In this document: positions 25,147-33,382 of the stretch, one piece after another | Position numbering within the stretch: position 1 is the first letter of the stretch | Layout: every line of letters begins with the position of its first letter | Origin: Micromonospora sp. WMMD1082 | Lineage (GTDB): Bacteria > Actinomycetota > Actinomycetes > Mycobacteriales > Micromonosporaceae | Assembly: GCF_029626175.1 (NCBI RefSeq) | Contig: NZ_JARUBM010000002.1 | Location: forward strand, 1,364,001-1,428,000 | DNA length: 64,000 nt | Direction of reading: 5' to 3' | The notes under the pieces: generated by a model | Seen by the model: only the letters and a program-made list of their open reading frames with translations | The model's database searches: none | Told to the model about the DNA's origin: nothing | Position numbers and translations under genes: made by a program

Positions 25147-27146
25147 CGCCGATCACCCCTCGGCCTCGACGACGAACGCCGCCCAGGAGGGGCCGACCCA
25201 CCTGGCGGCGGGGACGACGGGGACGGCTCGGTCGGGACGGCGGCCGGACCCGCCGATGCCGCACCACCAGTCGGGGACGACATCGCCGCAGGCGCGGACG
25301 GGCGCAGCGGCGGGGACGGTGGCACGGACGGGACCCGTGGACCGGACCGAGGCGTGCCGGTGACCGGGGTGACCGGGTTCGCGGCGGCGTGCCCGCTCGG
25401 GCCGGCACGCCGCGCGGCCGTGGGCCGTGTAGCTGGGGTCGAGGCGCGTCGTGGCCCGCCGACCGCCGGTGCGGCCGGAGCTGCGGAGAACACCGGCGTG
25501 ACCGGGGCCGGTGTCCGGCGCGGGGCGCTCTGCCGCGCTGGTGCGGCCGAGAACGTCACCGCCGGTGCCCGACCGCTGGATGCGCGTGTCGGTGTCGTGG
25601 TGGTGGCGTCGCTGAAGGCGACCCGGGCCGGTGGCGCGGCCGGGGACGGCGGAGGCGGCTGGGGCGGGGACGGGTGAGAGAACTGCACAGCCGGGACACC
25701 GGAGCGGGGTGCCGATGGGGTGGACGGGGCGGTCGGGTGGCTGAAGGTGGGTGCGGCGTTCGTCCCGGACGGGACAGGCAGCGGTGTGTGGGTGATCGGG
25801 GCGTGGCTGAACGCGGCCGGTCCCGGCGGGGACGGCGGGACGGGAGCCGGCCCCGGACGAGGCGGACGGACGGGGCGGGGCGGGCGGGGGCCACCGGGCG
25901 GCGGACGGGGACCGGACGGCCGAGGTGTCGGCTGGCTGGCGGTCCGGGTGGTGTTCGCGCCGCGTAGGAGGCCGGTCGCCGCGCCGAGGGTTTTGATCAT
26001 CAGGACGGCGTGGATGAGTTGACCGACCAGTCCTCGGCCGTGGCGTTGTCCGAGTGGGCCGAGGACGAACTGGCGCATCCAGCCGGGCAGTTTGATCAGC
26101 AGCCACAGCATCGTCAGGCACACGATGACGCCGAGCAGTCCGCCGCCGGTGGCGGGCATGCCCATCACGGTCGGCCCGGCGGGGGTGAGGAACACGTTCA
26201 CGGTGGCCAGGACGATGATGGCCTGGGCAAGCTGCAGGCCGAGGCAGGCGAGGAAGGCACGCCACCACAGGTGAGCGACGCCTTCGGTGAGCGGGCTGGC
26301 GTGGCAGATCAACGCCGCCGGGGCGACCCCGAGCAGGATGACCAGCGCCGCCAGGCGTAGGACGAAGGTGAACTCCAGCACGAGGCACATCACGATCACG
26401 GCGATGGCCAGCAACGCCATCAGGAACCCGTGGGTGCGCAGGGTCTCGTCCACGATCTGCCGGATCGCGGTCGCCGCGCTCGGCCCGTCGACCGTGTTCC
26501 CGGCGATGGCGACGGTGAGGGCGTTGGTCAGCTCGATGGCCTTCTGCCCGATGATCAGGCTGCAATTGGCGAGGACCGCGCCGACGGCGAGGCGGGGTAG
26601 TACCTGCTTGAGCCCGAACTGGGTTTGCAGGGTCTCCCGGGCGCTGATCAGGAACCCGCCGGCCACGACGAACAGCACGAAGACGCCGTTGGCGGTGATC
26701 AGGCTGGTCGTCCAGATCGCCCGCACCTGCTCGTTGACGGTGAGGTCCGGGGTGGACAGCCACGACGCGCCGAGGGCCTCCATCACCGGCTGCAGGGCCT
26801 GCTCGGCGGTCCACGTCACCAGGTTCACCACGGCCTTGCGCACCTGGCCGCTGATGTCGTACCAGGCCGGATCATCGTCTGCCGAAGGCGGGACGGGAGT
26901 CGGGGCCGGGCCGGGCGCGGGTGCCGGCGTCGGCGCAGGCGGTTCCGCTCCCGGCGGGCGCACGCCCGGATCCGGCACCCCCGGCAGCGCGTCCGGCGCG
27001 GTGGAGGGCGGGCCGGGTGCCGGGCTCGGCTGGGCGTGCGCCGGCCCGGCCCAGGTGAGGGCCAGGCCGGCGAGGACGACCACGCCGAGCAGCAGCAACA
27101 CCAGCCAGCGGGCGGCAGGGTGGGGTCGGATCGGCGGGGTGGCCAT
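25143..27146 (-). CDS. TrbL/VirB6-like polytopic channel protein with disordered FS-motif tail
   Basis: A 667-residue protein. A signal-like N-terminus (WLVLLLLGVVVLAGLALTWA) leads to a proline-rich linker, then five or six membrane helices between about residues 145 and 350 (including VFVLFVVAGGFLISA and LLIKLPGWMRQFVLGPL). This is typical of TrbL/VirB6 inner-membrane channel proteins. The last 270 or so residues are a Pro/Ala/Ser-rich disordered tail with six short phenylalanine-serine motifs (AFSHAP, TFSHPT, QFSHPS, AFSDAT, TFSAAP, VFSAAP) about 20 residues apart. The ATG at 27146 shares a base with the upstream stop. The tail may be a docking platform; that is inference. Confidence 0.85.
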   Translation of the reverse strand: MATPPIRPHPAARWLVLLLLGVVVLAGLALTWAGPAHAQPSPAPGPPSTAPDALPGVPDPGVRPPGAEPPAPTPAPAPGPAPTPVPPSADDDPAWYDISGQVRKAVVNLVTWTAEQALQPVMEALGASWLSTPDLTVNEQVRAIWTTSLITANGVFVLFVVAGGFLISARETLQTQFGLKQVLPRLAVGAVLANCSLIIGQKAIELTNALTVAIAGNTVDGPSAATAIRQIVDETLRTHGFLMALLAIAVIVMCLVLEFTFVLRLAALVILLGVAPAALICHASPLTEGVAHLWWRAFLACLGLQLAQAIIVLATVNVFLTPAGPTVMGMPATGGGLLGVIVCLTMLWLLIKLPGWMRQFVLGPLGQRHGRGLVGQLIHAVLMIKTLGAATGLLRGANTTRTASQPTPRPSGPRPPPGGPRPPRPVRPPRPGPAPVPPSPPGPAAFSHAPITHTPLPVPSGTNAAPTFSHPTAPSTPSAPRSGVPAVQFSHPSPPQPPPPSPAAPPARVAFSDATTTTPTRASSGRAPAVTFSAAPARQSAPRRTPAPVTPVFSAAPAAPAVGGPRRASTPATRPTAARRAGPSGHAAANPVTPVTGTPRSGPRVPSVPPSPPLRPSAPAAMSSPTGGAASAGPAAVPTEPSPSSPPPGGSAPPGRRSSSRPRGDRR

Positions 27147-27592
27147 CACGCCACCCACCCGCCGACGATGGTCACGAACAGCGGCGCGAGCAACGCCAGG
27201 GCGTAGCCGAGCGCGGCGGACCGCAGCGCGAGCTTGGCCTTCTCGACCTCGCCGGGGTCGCCGTTGGCGGCCAAATACCTCAAACCGCCAACGGTCAGGA
27301 ACAGCGTGGCGACGGCGACGAGGATCCCGACGAGCCAGGCACGGATGTTGTTGGCGACCTGTTGGATCGACTCGACGGCCAGCACCACCGAGGCGGGCTC
27401 GGCCGCGTACGCCGCATCCCCGTCGGCGGCGAGGACCACCGTCACCGCGGCGGCACCGAGCAGCACCACCAGCCCGACGCGGACCGGTTGAGGAAGGTAT
27501 CGACGTAGACGAGGGACGGTCGGCCGCCCTCGCCTGCCCGTCCCGAGACGGCGAACAGCCGCCTCGGGACGCGGGACAAGACGATGATTCAT
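27146..27592 (-). CDS. T4SS pilin-like small membrane protein
   Basis: A 148-residue protein with a signal/membrane helix (GLVVLLGAAAVTVVLAADG) followed by a short periplasm-like part and two hydrophobic segments: WLVGILVAVATLFLTVGGLR and ALGYALALLAPLFVTIVGGW. The connecting NGDPGEVEKAKLALRSA is the hallmark of the VirB2/T4SS_pilin group. The ATG at 27592 has GGAGGTG eight bases upstream. It lies directly before the TrbL-like gene with a TGATG junction. It is probably the major extracellular or cell-surface subunit of the conjugative channel. Confidence 0.85.
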   Translation of the reverse strand: MNHRLVPRPEAAVRRLGTGRRGRPTVPRLRRYLPQPVRVGLVVLLGAAAVTVVLAADGDAAYAAEPASVVLAVESIQQVANNIRAWLVGILVAVATLFLTVGGLRYLAANGDPGEVEKAKLALRSAALGYALALLAPLFVTIVGGWVA

Positions 27593-27879
27593 GGAATGGG
27601 GCACCTCCGGTGCGCACGCCAAAGGCAGCCCCGTGGCGGGGCATGGGTGCGCGAGTGGATGGGCGAAGGCGGGACCAGGCGGTGCGGGGTGACCTGGGAT
27701 GCCGACCGGCGCGGCCGTCCTCCTCACCAGCAAATTCGGCGGGCGGGCCAGGGAGGGCCGTGCGGGGTGTCAGCGCCGTCAACGGGTCCGGTCGGGAGGT
27801 CACCTGCGCGGAAGAGTCCCGCACTAAGGGATTACAAATCCGGGCCTCGGATTGGAAACCGGCAGCTCAGACGGCCTGC

Positions 27880-28701
27880 TTACGGGCGCTTCCGGGCGGT
27901 CGGGGTGTCGAGGACGACCGTTGCGGTGGCCTCGGTGATCACGTCGGCGTACAGGTCGGACAGCTCACCGGACTCGATCGCGGCCGTCAGTCGGGCGACG
28001 GCGGCGGTGCGCCGCTTGTACAGGTTCCAGCGCGGCTGGCCGGTGCGTTCGGCGTACGCGGTCAGGCCGACCTCTTCCAGGTAGGTCGCGCCGATCAACT
28101 CCGCCTCCTGCACGGAGATGACCCCGGCGTCGACTGCGCGGGTGAGGACGAGATCCGGGTGGCCGAACGGGGCCGGCGGCAGCACCGACCCGGCGGCGTG
28201 GTTCGGTGCACCGGACGAGGCCGGCTCCAGTCCACGCAACTCGGCGCGGGCCTTGGAGAACGCGGCGGACAGCAGGTTGCCGACCACGCCCGGCCTGGCC
28301 AGGTCGACCGTGCCGAGAGCACGCAGGAAATGCTCGACGATGGCCGCCTGCACGTCACCGGTGAACAGCTTCGCCAGCAGGTACGCCTTGAACCGCAAGC
28401 CCGGCAACGCGACACCGACCGCACCGGCCCGCCACGCCGGGTCACCGGTACGGGCACGCTGCACCAGCAGCCGCCACACCGCATCCCGTGCCGGGTAGCC
28501 GCAGGACGGGTGCATCAGAATCGCCGACAACTCCGGCAGGGCGATAGCCCGGCGAGGCAGGCCCTGGCCGAGGCGGCGGCCGTCCACCGACAGCGGGCAC
28601 GGTCCCTGCCCCAGCAGCCGGAACCGGTAATCGATGTCAGTGAACAACCTCTCGCCAGGCCGGGGAACGGCCGGGGCTGCGGCGGGGGTACGACGGACCA
28701 T
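27880..28701 (-). CDS. Sigma-factor-like regulator of the transfer operon
   Basis: A 273-residue soluble protein. The centre, WRAGAVGVALPGLRFKAYL and AIVEHFLRALGTVDLARPGV, resembles the helical region 2 seen in sigma-like proteins of actinobacterial elements. The C-terminal part ISVQEAELIGATYLEEVGLT followed by RTGQPRWNLYKRRTAAVARL resembles a region-4 helix-turn-helix. I am not sure it acts as a true sigma factor. It is the first minus-strand gene after a 570-bp region full of TGTTCAA motifs and precedes the pilin gene by 287 bp, a good position for the master regulator of transfer. Confidence 0.6.
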   Translation of the reverse strand: MVRRTPAAAPAVPRPGERLFTDIDYRFRLLGQGPCPLSVDGRRLGQGLPRRAIALPELSAILMHPSCGYPARDAVWRLLVQRARTGDPAWRAGAVGVALPGLRFKAYLLAKLFTGDVQAAIVEHFLRALGTVDLARPGVVGNLLSAAFSKARAELRGLEPASSGAPNHAAGSVLPPAPFGHPDLVLTRAVDAGVISVQEAELIGATYLEEVGLTAYAERTGQPRWNLYKRRTAAVARLTAAIESGELSDLYADVITEATATVVLDTPTARKRP

Positions 28702-29274
28702 GGTGGTGCTCCCTCGTGATGACCATTTGCCGTCCGGCGGGAATGCCGGTCAGCGCTGTGCCACCCACGCCACCAGAGCCTTTGAACAGATCAAGAACAC
28801 CCGTGATCTTGTTCAAAGCGGGTCAACTCGTGTTCAACCCAGCCGCCGCCGATCCCCATGAATCGGCTCTGCCACCACCTCAGCCAGCGCACGGCGCTGG
28901 GTGTGCAACCCCTGGTCAGGGCTGTTCAACACCATCCACACCGCGAAGCCGCGTCGAGACGACAACCTTGAACACGCCCAGCTCTGCCGCGTCCACCGGC
29001 ATCCAGCAACACGGCGAGGGACCACTGCGGGCGCGCCCACGCTCTTGGGCGATCGTGTTCAAGCAGGTGACTATGACGGACGAGAGGGCTACACGGGGAC
29101 TGCCATCATGGCCCCGCACGGGCTGAATGTCGCTGCTGGCGGGTACCGAACGTAGTTGCCGCTGGTGGCTTACCCAGCAGCGATCGGCGCCGCCCCGCGC
29201 GATGTCTGCGGCCAGATGCGGATACTCAATCTGAGTTCTGGCCGGCCGTCGCAATCGGACGGGGCCGGCAGCAG
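28702..29274. promoter_or_regulatory. Regulatory region with six TGTTCAA motifs
   Basis: No gene is supported here. TGTTCAA occurs in either orientation at 28782-28788, 28810-28816, 28831-28837, 28923-28929, 28968-28974 and 29055-29061. The first two form a larger inverted repeat, CTTTGAACAGATCA against TGATCTTGTTCAAAG with one extra base. The cluster lies upstream of the sigma-like gene and downstream of the NACHT gene. It looks like an operator array or iteron-type origin of the element. Which protein binds is unknown. Confidence 0.55.
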
Positions 29275-32200
29275 TCATCTAGACCGCGTCATCTCGATCC
29301 TCTTGATCGCCTGCATCGCCACCTGCCGCACATCCGCGTGATCGTCGCTGGTGGCCCGTTCCCGCAGCCACGGCAAGGCGTCCGGGGCGTCGGCGAACCA
29401 TGCCGCGACCGCCCACACCGCCGCCTGCCGCACATGCTCGTCGTCGTCGGTGGTGGCCCGTTCCCGCAGCCACGGCAGGGCGTCCGGGTTGTCGGCGAAT
29501 CTCGCCGCGACCGCCCGCATCGCCTCATATTGCACGGTCCACGAGTCGTCGGTGGTGGCCCGTTCCCCCAGCCACGGCAGAGTGTCCGGGTCGTCGGCGA
29601 ACCCCGCCGCGACCGCCCGCACCGCTGCGTGCCGCACATGCTCGTTGTCGTCGGTGGTGGCCCGTTCCCGCAGCCACGGCAGGGCGTCCGGGGCGTCGGC
29701 GGACCTAGCCGCGACCGCCCGCACCGCCGCGTGCCGCACATCCGCGTTGTCGTCGGTGGTGGCCCGTTCCCGCAGCCACGGCAGGGCGTCCGGGGCGTCG
29801 GCGGACCTCGCCGCGACCGCCCGCACCGCCTCATATCGCACGGCCCACGAGTCGTCGGCCGTGGCCCGATCCCGCAGCCACGGCAGAGTGCCCGGGTTAT
29901 CGGCGAACGTCGCCGCGACCGCTCCCACCGCCCCCCGCCGCACATCCTCGTCGTCGTCAATGGTGGCCCGTTCCCGCAGCCACGGCAGGGCGTCCGGGTT
30001 ATCGGCGAACCTCGCCGCGACCGCCCGCACCGCATCACATCGCACGGCCCACGAGTCGTCGGCCGTGGCCCGATCCCGCAGCCACGGCAGAGTGCCCGGG
30101 TTATCGGCGAACCTCGCCGCGACCGCCCGCATCGCCGCCTGCCGCACATCCTCGTCGTCGTCGGTGGTGGCCCGTTCCCGCAGCCACGGCAGAGTGCCCG
30201 GGTTATCGGCGAACCTCGCCGCGACCGCCCGCATCGCCGCCTGCCGCACATCCTCGTCGTCGTCGGTGGTGGCCCGTTCCCGCAGCCACGGCAGAGTGCC
30301 CGGGTTATCGGCGAACCTCGCCGCGACCGCCCGCATCGCCGCCTGCCGCACAGTCGCGTGATCGTCGGTGGTGGCCCGATCCCGCAGCCACGGCAGAGTG
30401 CCCGGGTTATCGGCGAACCTCGCCGCGACCGCCCGCACCGCCGCCTCGCGGGTAGGCCAGTGTGGGTCGGTGGCGTCGTGGCGGAGGGTGCTCGGGTCGG
30501 GGTTGGTGAGCGCGTTGCGGATGTCCGCGGCCGTCCGGGCGGCGGTGTACGAAGCAAGTCCGGCGAGTTGGTGGGCGTTGAGGCGGTACCAGTCCTGGTA
30601 GATGCCGGCGGCAGGCCAGGTGGGGACGAAGAGGGCTGTCAGGTGGGGTGTGAGCCGTTCGACGGCGTCGGGCAGAGCGCGGTCGTAGCGGTCTTCGCGG
30701 GTGGCGGTTTCGGTCAGCAGTGTGGTGAGGGCGCGGGTCAGAGCCGGAGCGTGAGGAGCCAGGGTGGTGGTCTTGCGGATCTCGGTGGCGGCTTGCAGGG
30801 CGAGGATCAGGTGCCGGGGGACGCCTGGCCAAAGCCGCCAGCGGGGATCGGCGTCCAGCAGGGCGGTGATGGCTTGGGCGGCGAGCCGGTCGGGGATCAT
30901 CCCGGTGAGCAGGAGCAGGACCTCGGTCCAGGCCGGGTCGGCCCACCGCCGGGCGTAGATGTCCAGGAGATCTTCTTGGCGGAGGTCGAGGTTGGTCAGG
31001 CGCCGCGTCAGATCGTCGGCGGCCAGGTACTCCAGGAACGCCCGGTGGACGAACCCGTACACCTCGGAGCCGAAACGGGCCAGGATGAAGTTGCGTTCCC
31101 GGAACTGGACGAGCATGGCTCTTGCAGCGCGGATCGCCCGGTCGGCGGCCAAGTTAAACCGTTCCTGCAGGTAACCGCGGAATTGGTCGGTCAGGTCAGG
31201 GCCGGGGATGTGGTTGCCGGCCAGCCCGGCCGGGGCATGCTGCATGTGCCGGGCGACCAGGTGCAGCAGTTCGAGCTTGTCCTGGGCGTCGAGGTAGTCG
31301 ATGGTGATCCGCTCGTCGCGCAGGTGCTTGTTCACGTCCCAGTGCTCGATGAGCACCGTGACCGCGTGTTCGTACACGCTGCGCCGGTCGCGGGGCAATT
31401 CCCGGCGCCGGCCGATGATCGCGAGGATGGTCAGCAGCATCGGGTTGCCGGCCAGCTCCGCCACCGCGGTCGAGGCGTCGACTGCGGCCAGGAGCCGGTC
31501 ACGCAGCCGCCGGGCCTGGCCAGGGTCGTCGGGGCATGATCTGGTGTACCAGCCGGTGGTGAAAGCCCGGACCTGGCCGGGGTCGAGGTCCTGCAGCATC
31601 CAGTGGCCGAACCCGGCCGCGTCAAACAGCTGCCGCTGGTAGCCGATCACCCGGGACGTGACCACCACCTGCGTCCGGGGATAGCGGGCGGCGAAGCCTT
31701 CGATCTGCGCAGCGATCTCCGCCCGCAGGCGCGGCTCGAACACCTCGTCCAGTCCATCGAACACCACAAGTGCCGCGCCACCACCGCCCAAGAACGGCTC
31801 CAGAACACTGCGGGCCAGCCCCACATCTTGCGTGGTGTGCAAATGATCGATCAAATCCAGAAACGTCACGCTCCGCCCACCACGCCATTCCGGATCGGCG
31901 TACACACGCAGCTCCACCAGCAGCGGCAGCACCCCGGACAACCGCCCCGGTGCCAGCCCAGCCGGGCCGGACGCCGCAGATGGATCCATCGCCCCGCCGT
32001 CGGCCAGGCCGCCCCCGCCGGGGACGAGGTCACCCCGGCCATCGTCGTCAGGTTCGCCGGCGCTGCCGGCATCGCGCCCGGCCAGGGTCAGCATCAGGTA
32101 TCGGGCCAGGGTGGACTTCCCGGCTCCCGGATCACCCAGCAGGACCAGCTTCCGTCCCGCAGGGTCGGCGAGTACCTCCAGCACAGGCCGGGCGGGCCGG

Positions 32201-32817
32201 TCGTGGTAGGCGCGCAGCGCCGTCTCCAGACTTTCCCGGTCGACCTGCTCGGGCAGGTGAAACTCACCGTCGTCGTACCCGGCCCGAGCCAGCCGCTGCC
32301 ACACCTCCCGCGGCACCTCCACCGGGGGCGGATTCGCCCGCACATGCTGAGCAACGAAGACCTGCTCCAGCAGCATCACTGGATGGGTGCCCTGATCAGT
32401 CAGCGGCGTCAGAATCTCCAGATCCACCTGCCGGTAACGGTCCCGGATCCGCGACAGATACCGCTCCCGGGCAGCCACGAACGCGGCCCGCGCGGCTTCG
32501 CCGCTGTCCACGGCCCTGCCGATGCAAGGGTATGTCGCGTCGAACCTCTGCCGCCAAACCGCAAGATCCGTCATCGTGGCAGGCAACGACAGCTCACGAT
32601 GCTGCGCATACCTGATGCAGGCGTCGACGAAGGCGTGAACGGTCGCCCACCGCAGGCCACCGCTGCCGGGCAGGACGCTGGCCAGAGTTGACTCGCCCAC
32701 ACCATGCCCGGCACGGTCACTGTGCGCCTTCAAGCTGGTCTTCGTTGGGCGTCCGGCCAGGTCGTGAAGCTCACGCAACTGCCGGCGCAGATTCCCGCCC
32801 AGCTCCTGATCCGTCAT
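29275..32817 (-). CDS. NACHT STAND NTPase with HTH-like N-terminus and HEAT repeats
   Basis: A 1,180-residue STAND protein. The N-terminus has a helical HTH-like domain common in actinobacterial STAND proteins (STLASVLPGSGG, VHAFVDACIRYA). The NACHT domain has Walker A VLLGDPGAGKSTLARYL (about residues 225-241), Walker B ALVVFDGLDEVFE (about 350), sensor QVVVTSRVIGYQ and a winged-helix part with GNPMLLTILAIIGRRRELPR. Eleven near-identical 34-residue HEAT repeats plus a partial one close the protein. Bacterial NACHT proteins of this layout include anti-phage sensors. No separate effector domain is obvious. The ATG at 32817 follows GGAGG at seven bases. A small membrane protein is encoded divergently. 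Confidence 0.9.
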   Translation of the reverse strand: MTDQELGGNLRRQLRELHDLAGRPTKTSLKAHSDRAGHGVGESTLASVLPGSGGLRWATVHAFVDACIRYAQHRELSLPATMTDLAVWRQRFDATYPCIGRAVDSGEAARAAFVAARERYLSRIRDRYRQVDLEILTPLTDQGTHPVMLLEQVFVAQHVRANPPPVEVPREVWQRLARAGYDDGEFHLPEQVDRESLETALRAYHDRPARPVLEVLADPAGRKLVLLGDPGAGKSTLARYLMLTLAGRDAGSAGEPDDDGRGDLVPGGGGLADGGAMDPSAASGPAGLAPGRLSGVLPLLVELRVYADPEWRGGRSVTFLDLIDHLHTTQDVGLARSVLEPFLGGGGAALVVFDGLDEVFEPRLRAEIAAQIEGFAARYPRTQVVVTSRVIGYQRQLFDAAGFGHWMLQDLDPGQVRAFTTGWYTRSCPDDPGQARRLRDRLLAAVDASTAVAELAGNPMLLTILAIIGRRRELPRDRRSVYEHAVTVLIEHWDVNKHLRDERITIDYLDAQDKLELLHLVARHMQHAPAGLAGNHIPGPDLTDQFRGYLQERFNLAADRAIRAARAMLVQFRERNFILARFGSEVYGFVHRAFLEYLAADDLTRRLTNLDLRQEDLLDIYARRWADPAWTEVLLLLTGMIPDRLAAQAITALLDADPRWRLWPGVPRHLILALQAATEIRKTTTLAPHAPALTRALTTLLTETATREDRYDRALPDAVERLTPHLTALFVPTWPAAGIYQDWYRLNAHQLAGLASYTAARTAADIRNALTNPDPSTLRHDATDPHWPTREAAVRAVAARFADNPGTLPWLRDRATTDDHATVRQAAMRAVAARFADNPGTLPWLRERATTDDDEDVRQAAMRAVAARFADNPGTLPWLRERATTDDDEDVRQAAMRAVAARFADNPGTLPWLRDRATADDSWAVRCDAVRAVAARFADNPDALPWLRERATIDDDEDVRRGAVGAVAATFADNPGTLPWLRDRATADDSWAVRYEAVRAVAARSADAPDALPWLRERATTDDNADVRHAAVRAVAARSADAPDALPWLRERATTDDNEHVRHAAVRAVAAGFADDPDTLPWLGERATTDDSWTVQYEAMRAVAARFADNPDALPWLRERATTDDDEHVRQAAVWAVAAWFADAPDALPWLRERATSDDHADVRQVAMQAIKRIEMTRSR
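29332..30453 (-). repeat. Tandem 102-bp repeats encoding HEAT units
   Basis: Eleven in-frame 102-bp units encode 34-residue HEAT repeats of the pattern VRxAAxRAVAARFADNP followed by LPWLRERAT. Units 2 and 3 (in protein order) are identical in protein and appear identical in DNA; others differ at the tip residues between D-D and V-R. This points to recent duplication or gene conversion, and the copy number may vary among strains. Confidence 0.85.
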
Positions 32818-32956
32818 ACCGTGCCTCCAAGCAGGACCATGACACGCGACACCGGCGCAGCCGTCTGAAATCTGAATGATCCGAGACCAGACCGGCCCAG
32901 ACACCACGCCGATCAACCTCAATCACATCCAGTTCCCTGCCGTTAGGAGCGTCGTG

Positions 32957-33136
32957 ATGTGGTCCGAGATCGTCGCATTCATCGTCCAGACCGCCTGGCC
33001 GATCCTGCCAGAAGTCACCATAGGACTGCGATTCGTCACCGCATTGATCGGATTCGCCCTCGCCATCGGCCTGCTCCAGCGTCGAATCCGCCGATGGGCG
33101 CGCCAGGCCGACCGGCGGCCCGAACAGCGCCGGTAG
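32957..33136 (+). CDS. Small membrane protein divergent from the NACHT gene
   Basis: A 59-residue protein with a hydrophobic stretch in two pieces (IVAFIVQTAWPILPEV and GLRFVTALIGFALAIGLL) followed by a strongly basic tail RRIRRWARQADRRPEQRR. The ATG at 32957 has TAGGAG upstream. Its start lies 139 bp from the NACHT start, so the two genes share one divergent promoter region. It could be a holin-like or membrane effector partner, an unrelated membrane protein, or chance. No family is recognised. Bases 33137-33382 hold nothing else I can support. Confidence 0.55.
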   Translation: MWSEIVAFIVQTAWPILPEVTIGLRFVTALIGFALAIGLLQRRIRRWARQADRRPEQRR

Positions 33137-33382
33137 CCGGCAGACAGTCAGTCGCCGCCCATCGCCCTGGCCGGCGCTCAACTGCGCGACCAGGGCCTTC
33201 GCACTCGCCCAATACCTGGCTCGCCGCAAGCCACCACCGATGGATGAGCCCCACCAGCGAAAGGGATCGTGTCCCACCAGCGGCCGATCACCTCGCCGGT
33301 ATGCCGCTCGCCGGCCGTCACCTTCGGACGTTTCGGGACCTGCTCGCGTTCGGCACCACCGCCACCGGTGAGGAGAACCCCC

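Noticed and set aside
26287..28719. An 810-codon plus-strand frame
   Set aside because: Antisense to the TrbL-like, pilin-like and sigma-like genes; high GC leaves such frames open by chance.
29332..30453. Possible CRISPR or satellite array
   Set aside because: Units are contiguous, 102 bp, in frame and encode HEAT repeats; there are no spacers.
29338..31539. A 733-codon open frame on the plus strand
   Set aside because: It is the antisense shadow of the NACHT-HEAT gene; its repeats mirror the HEAT units and it has no domain.
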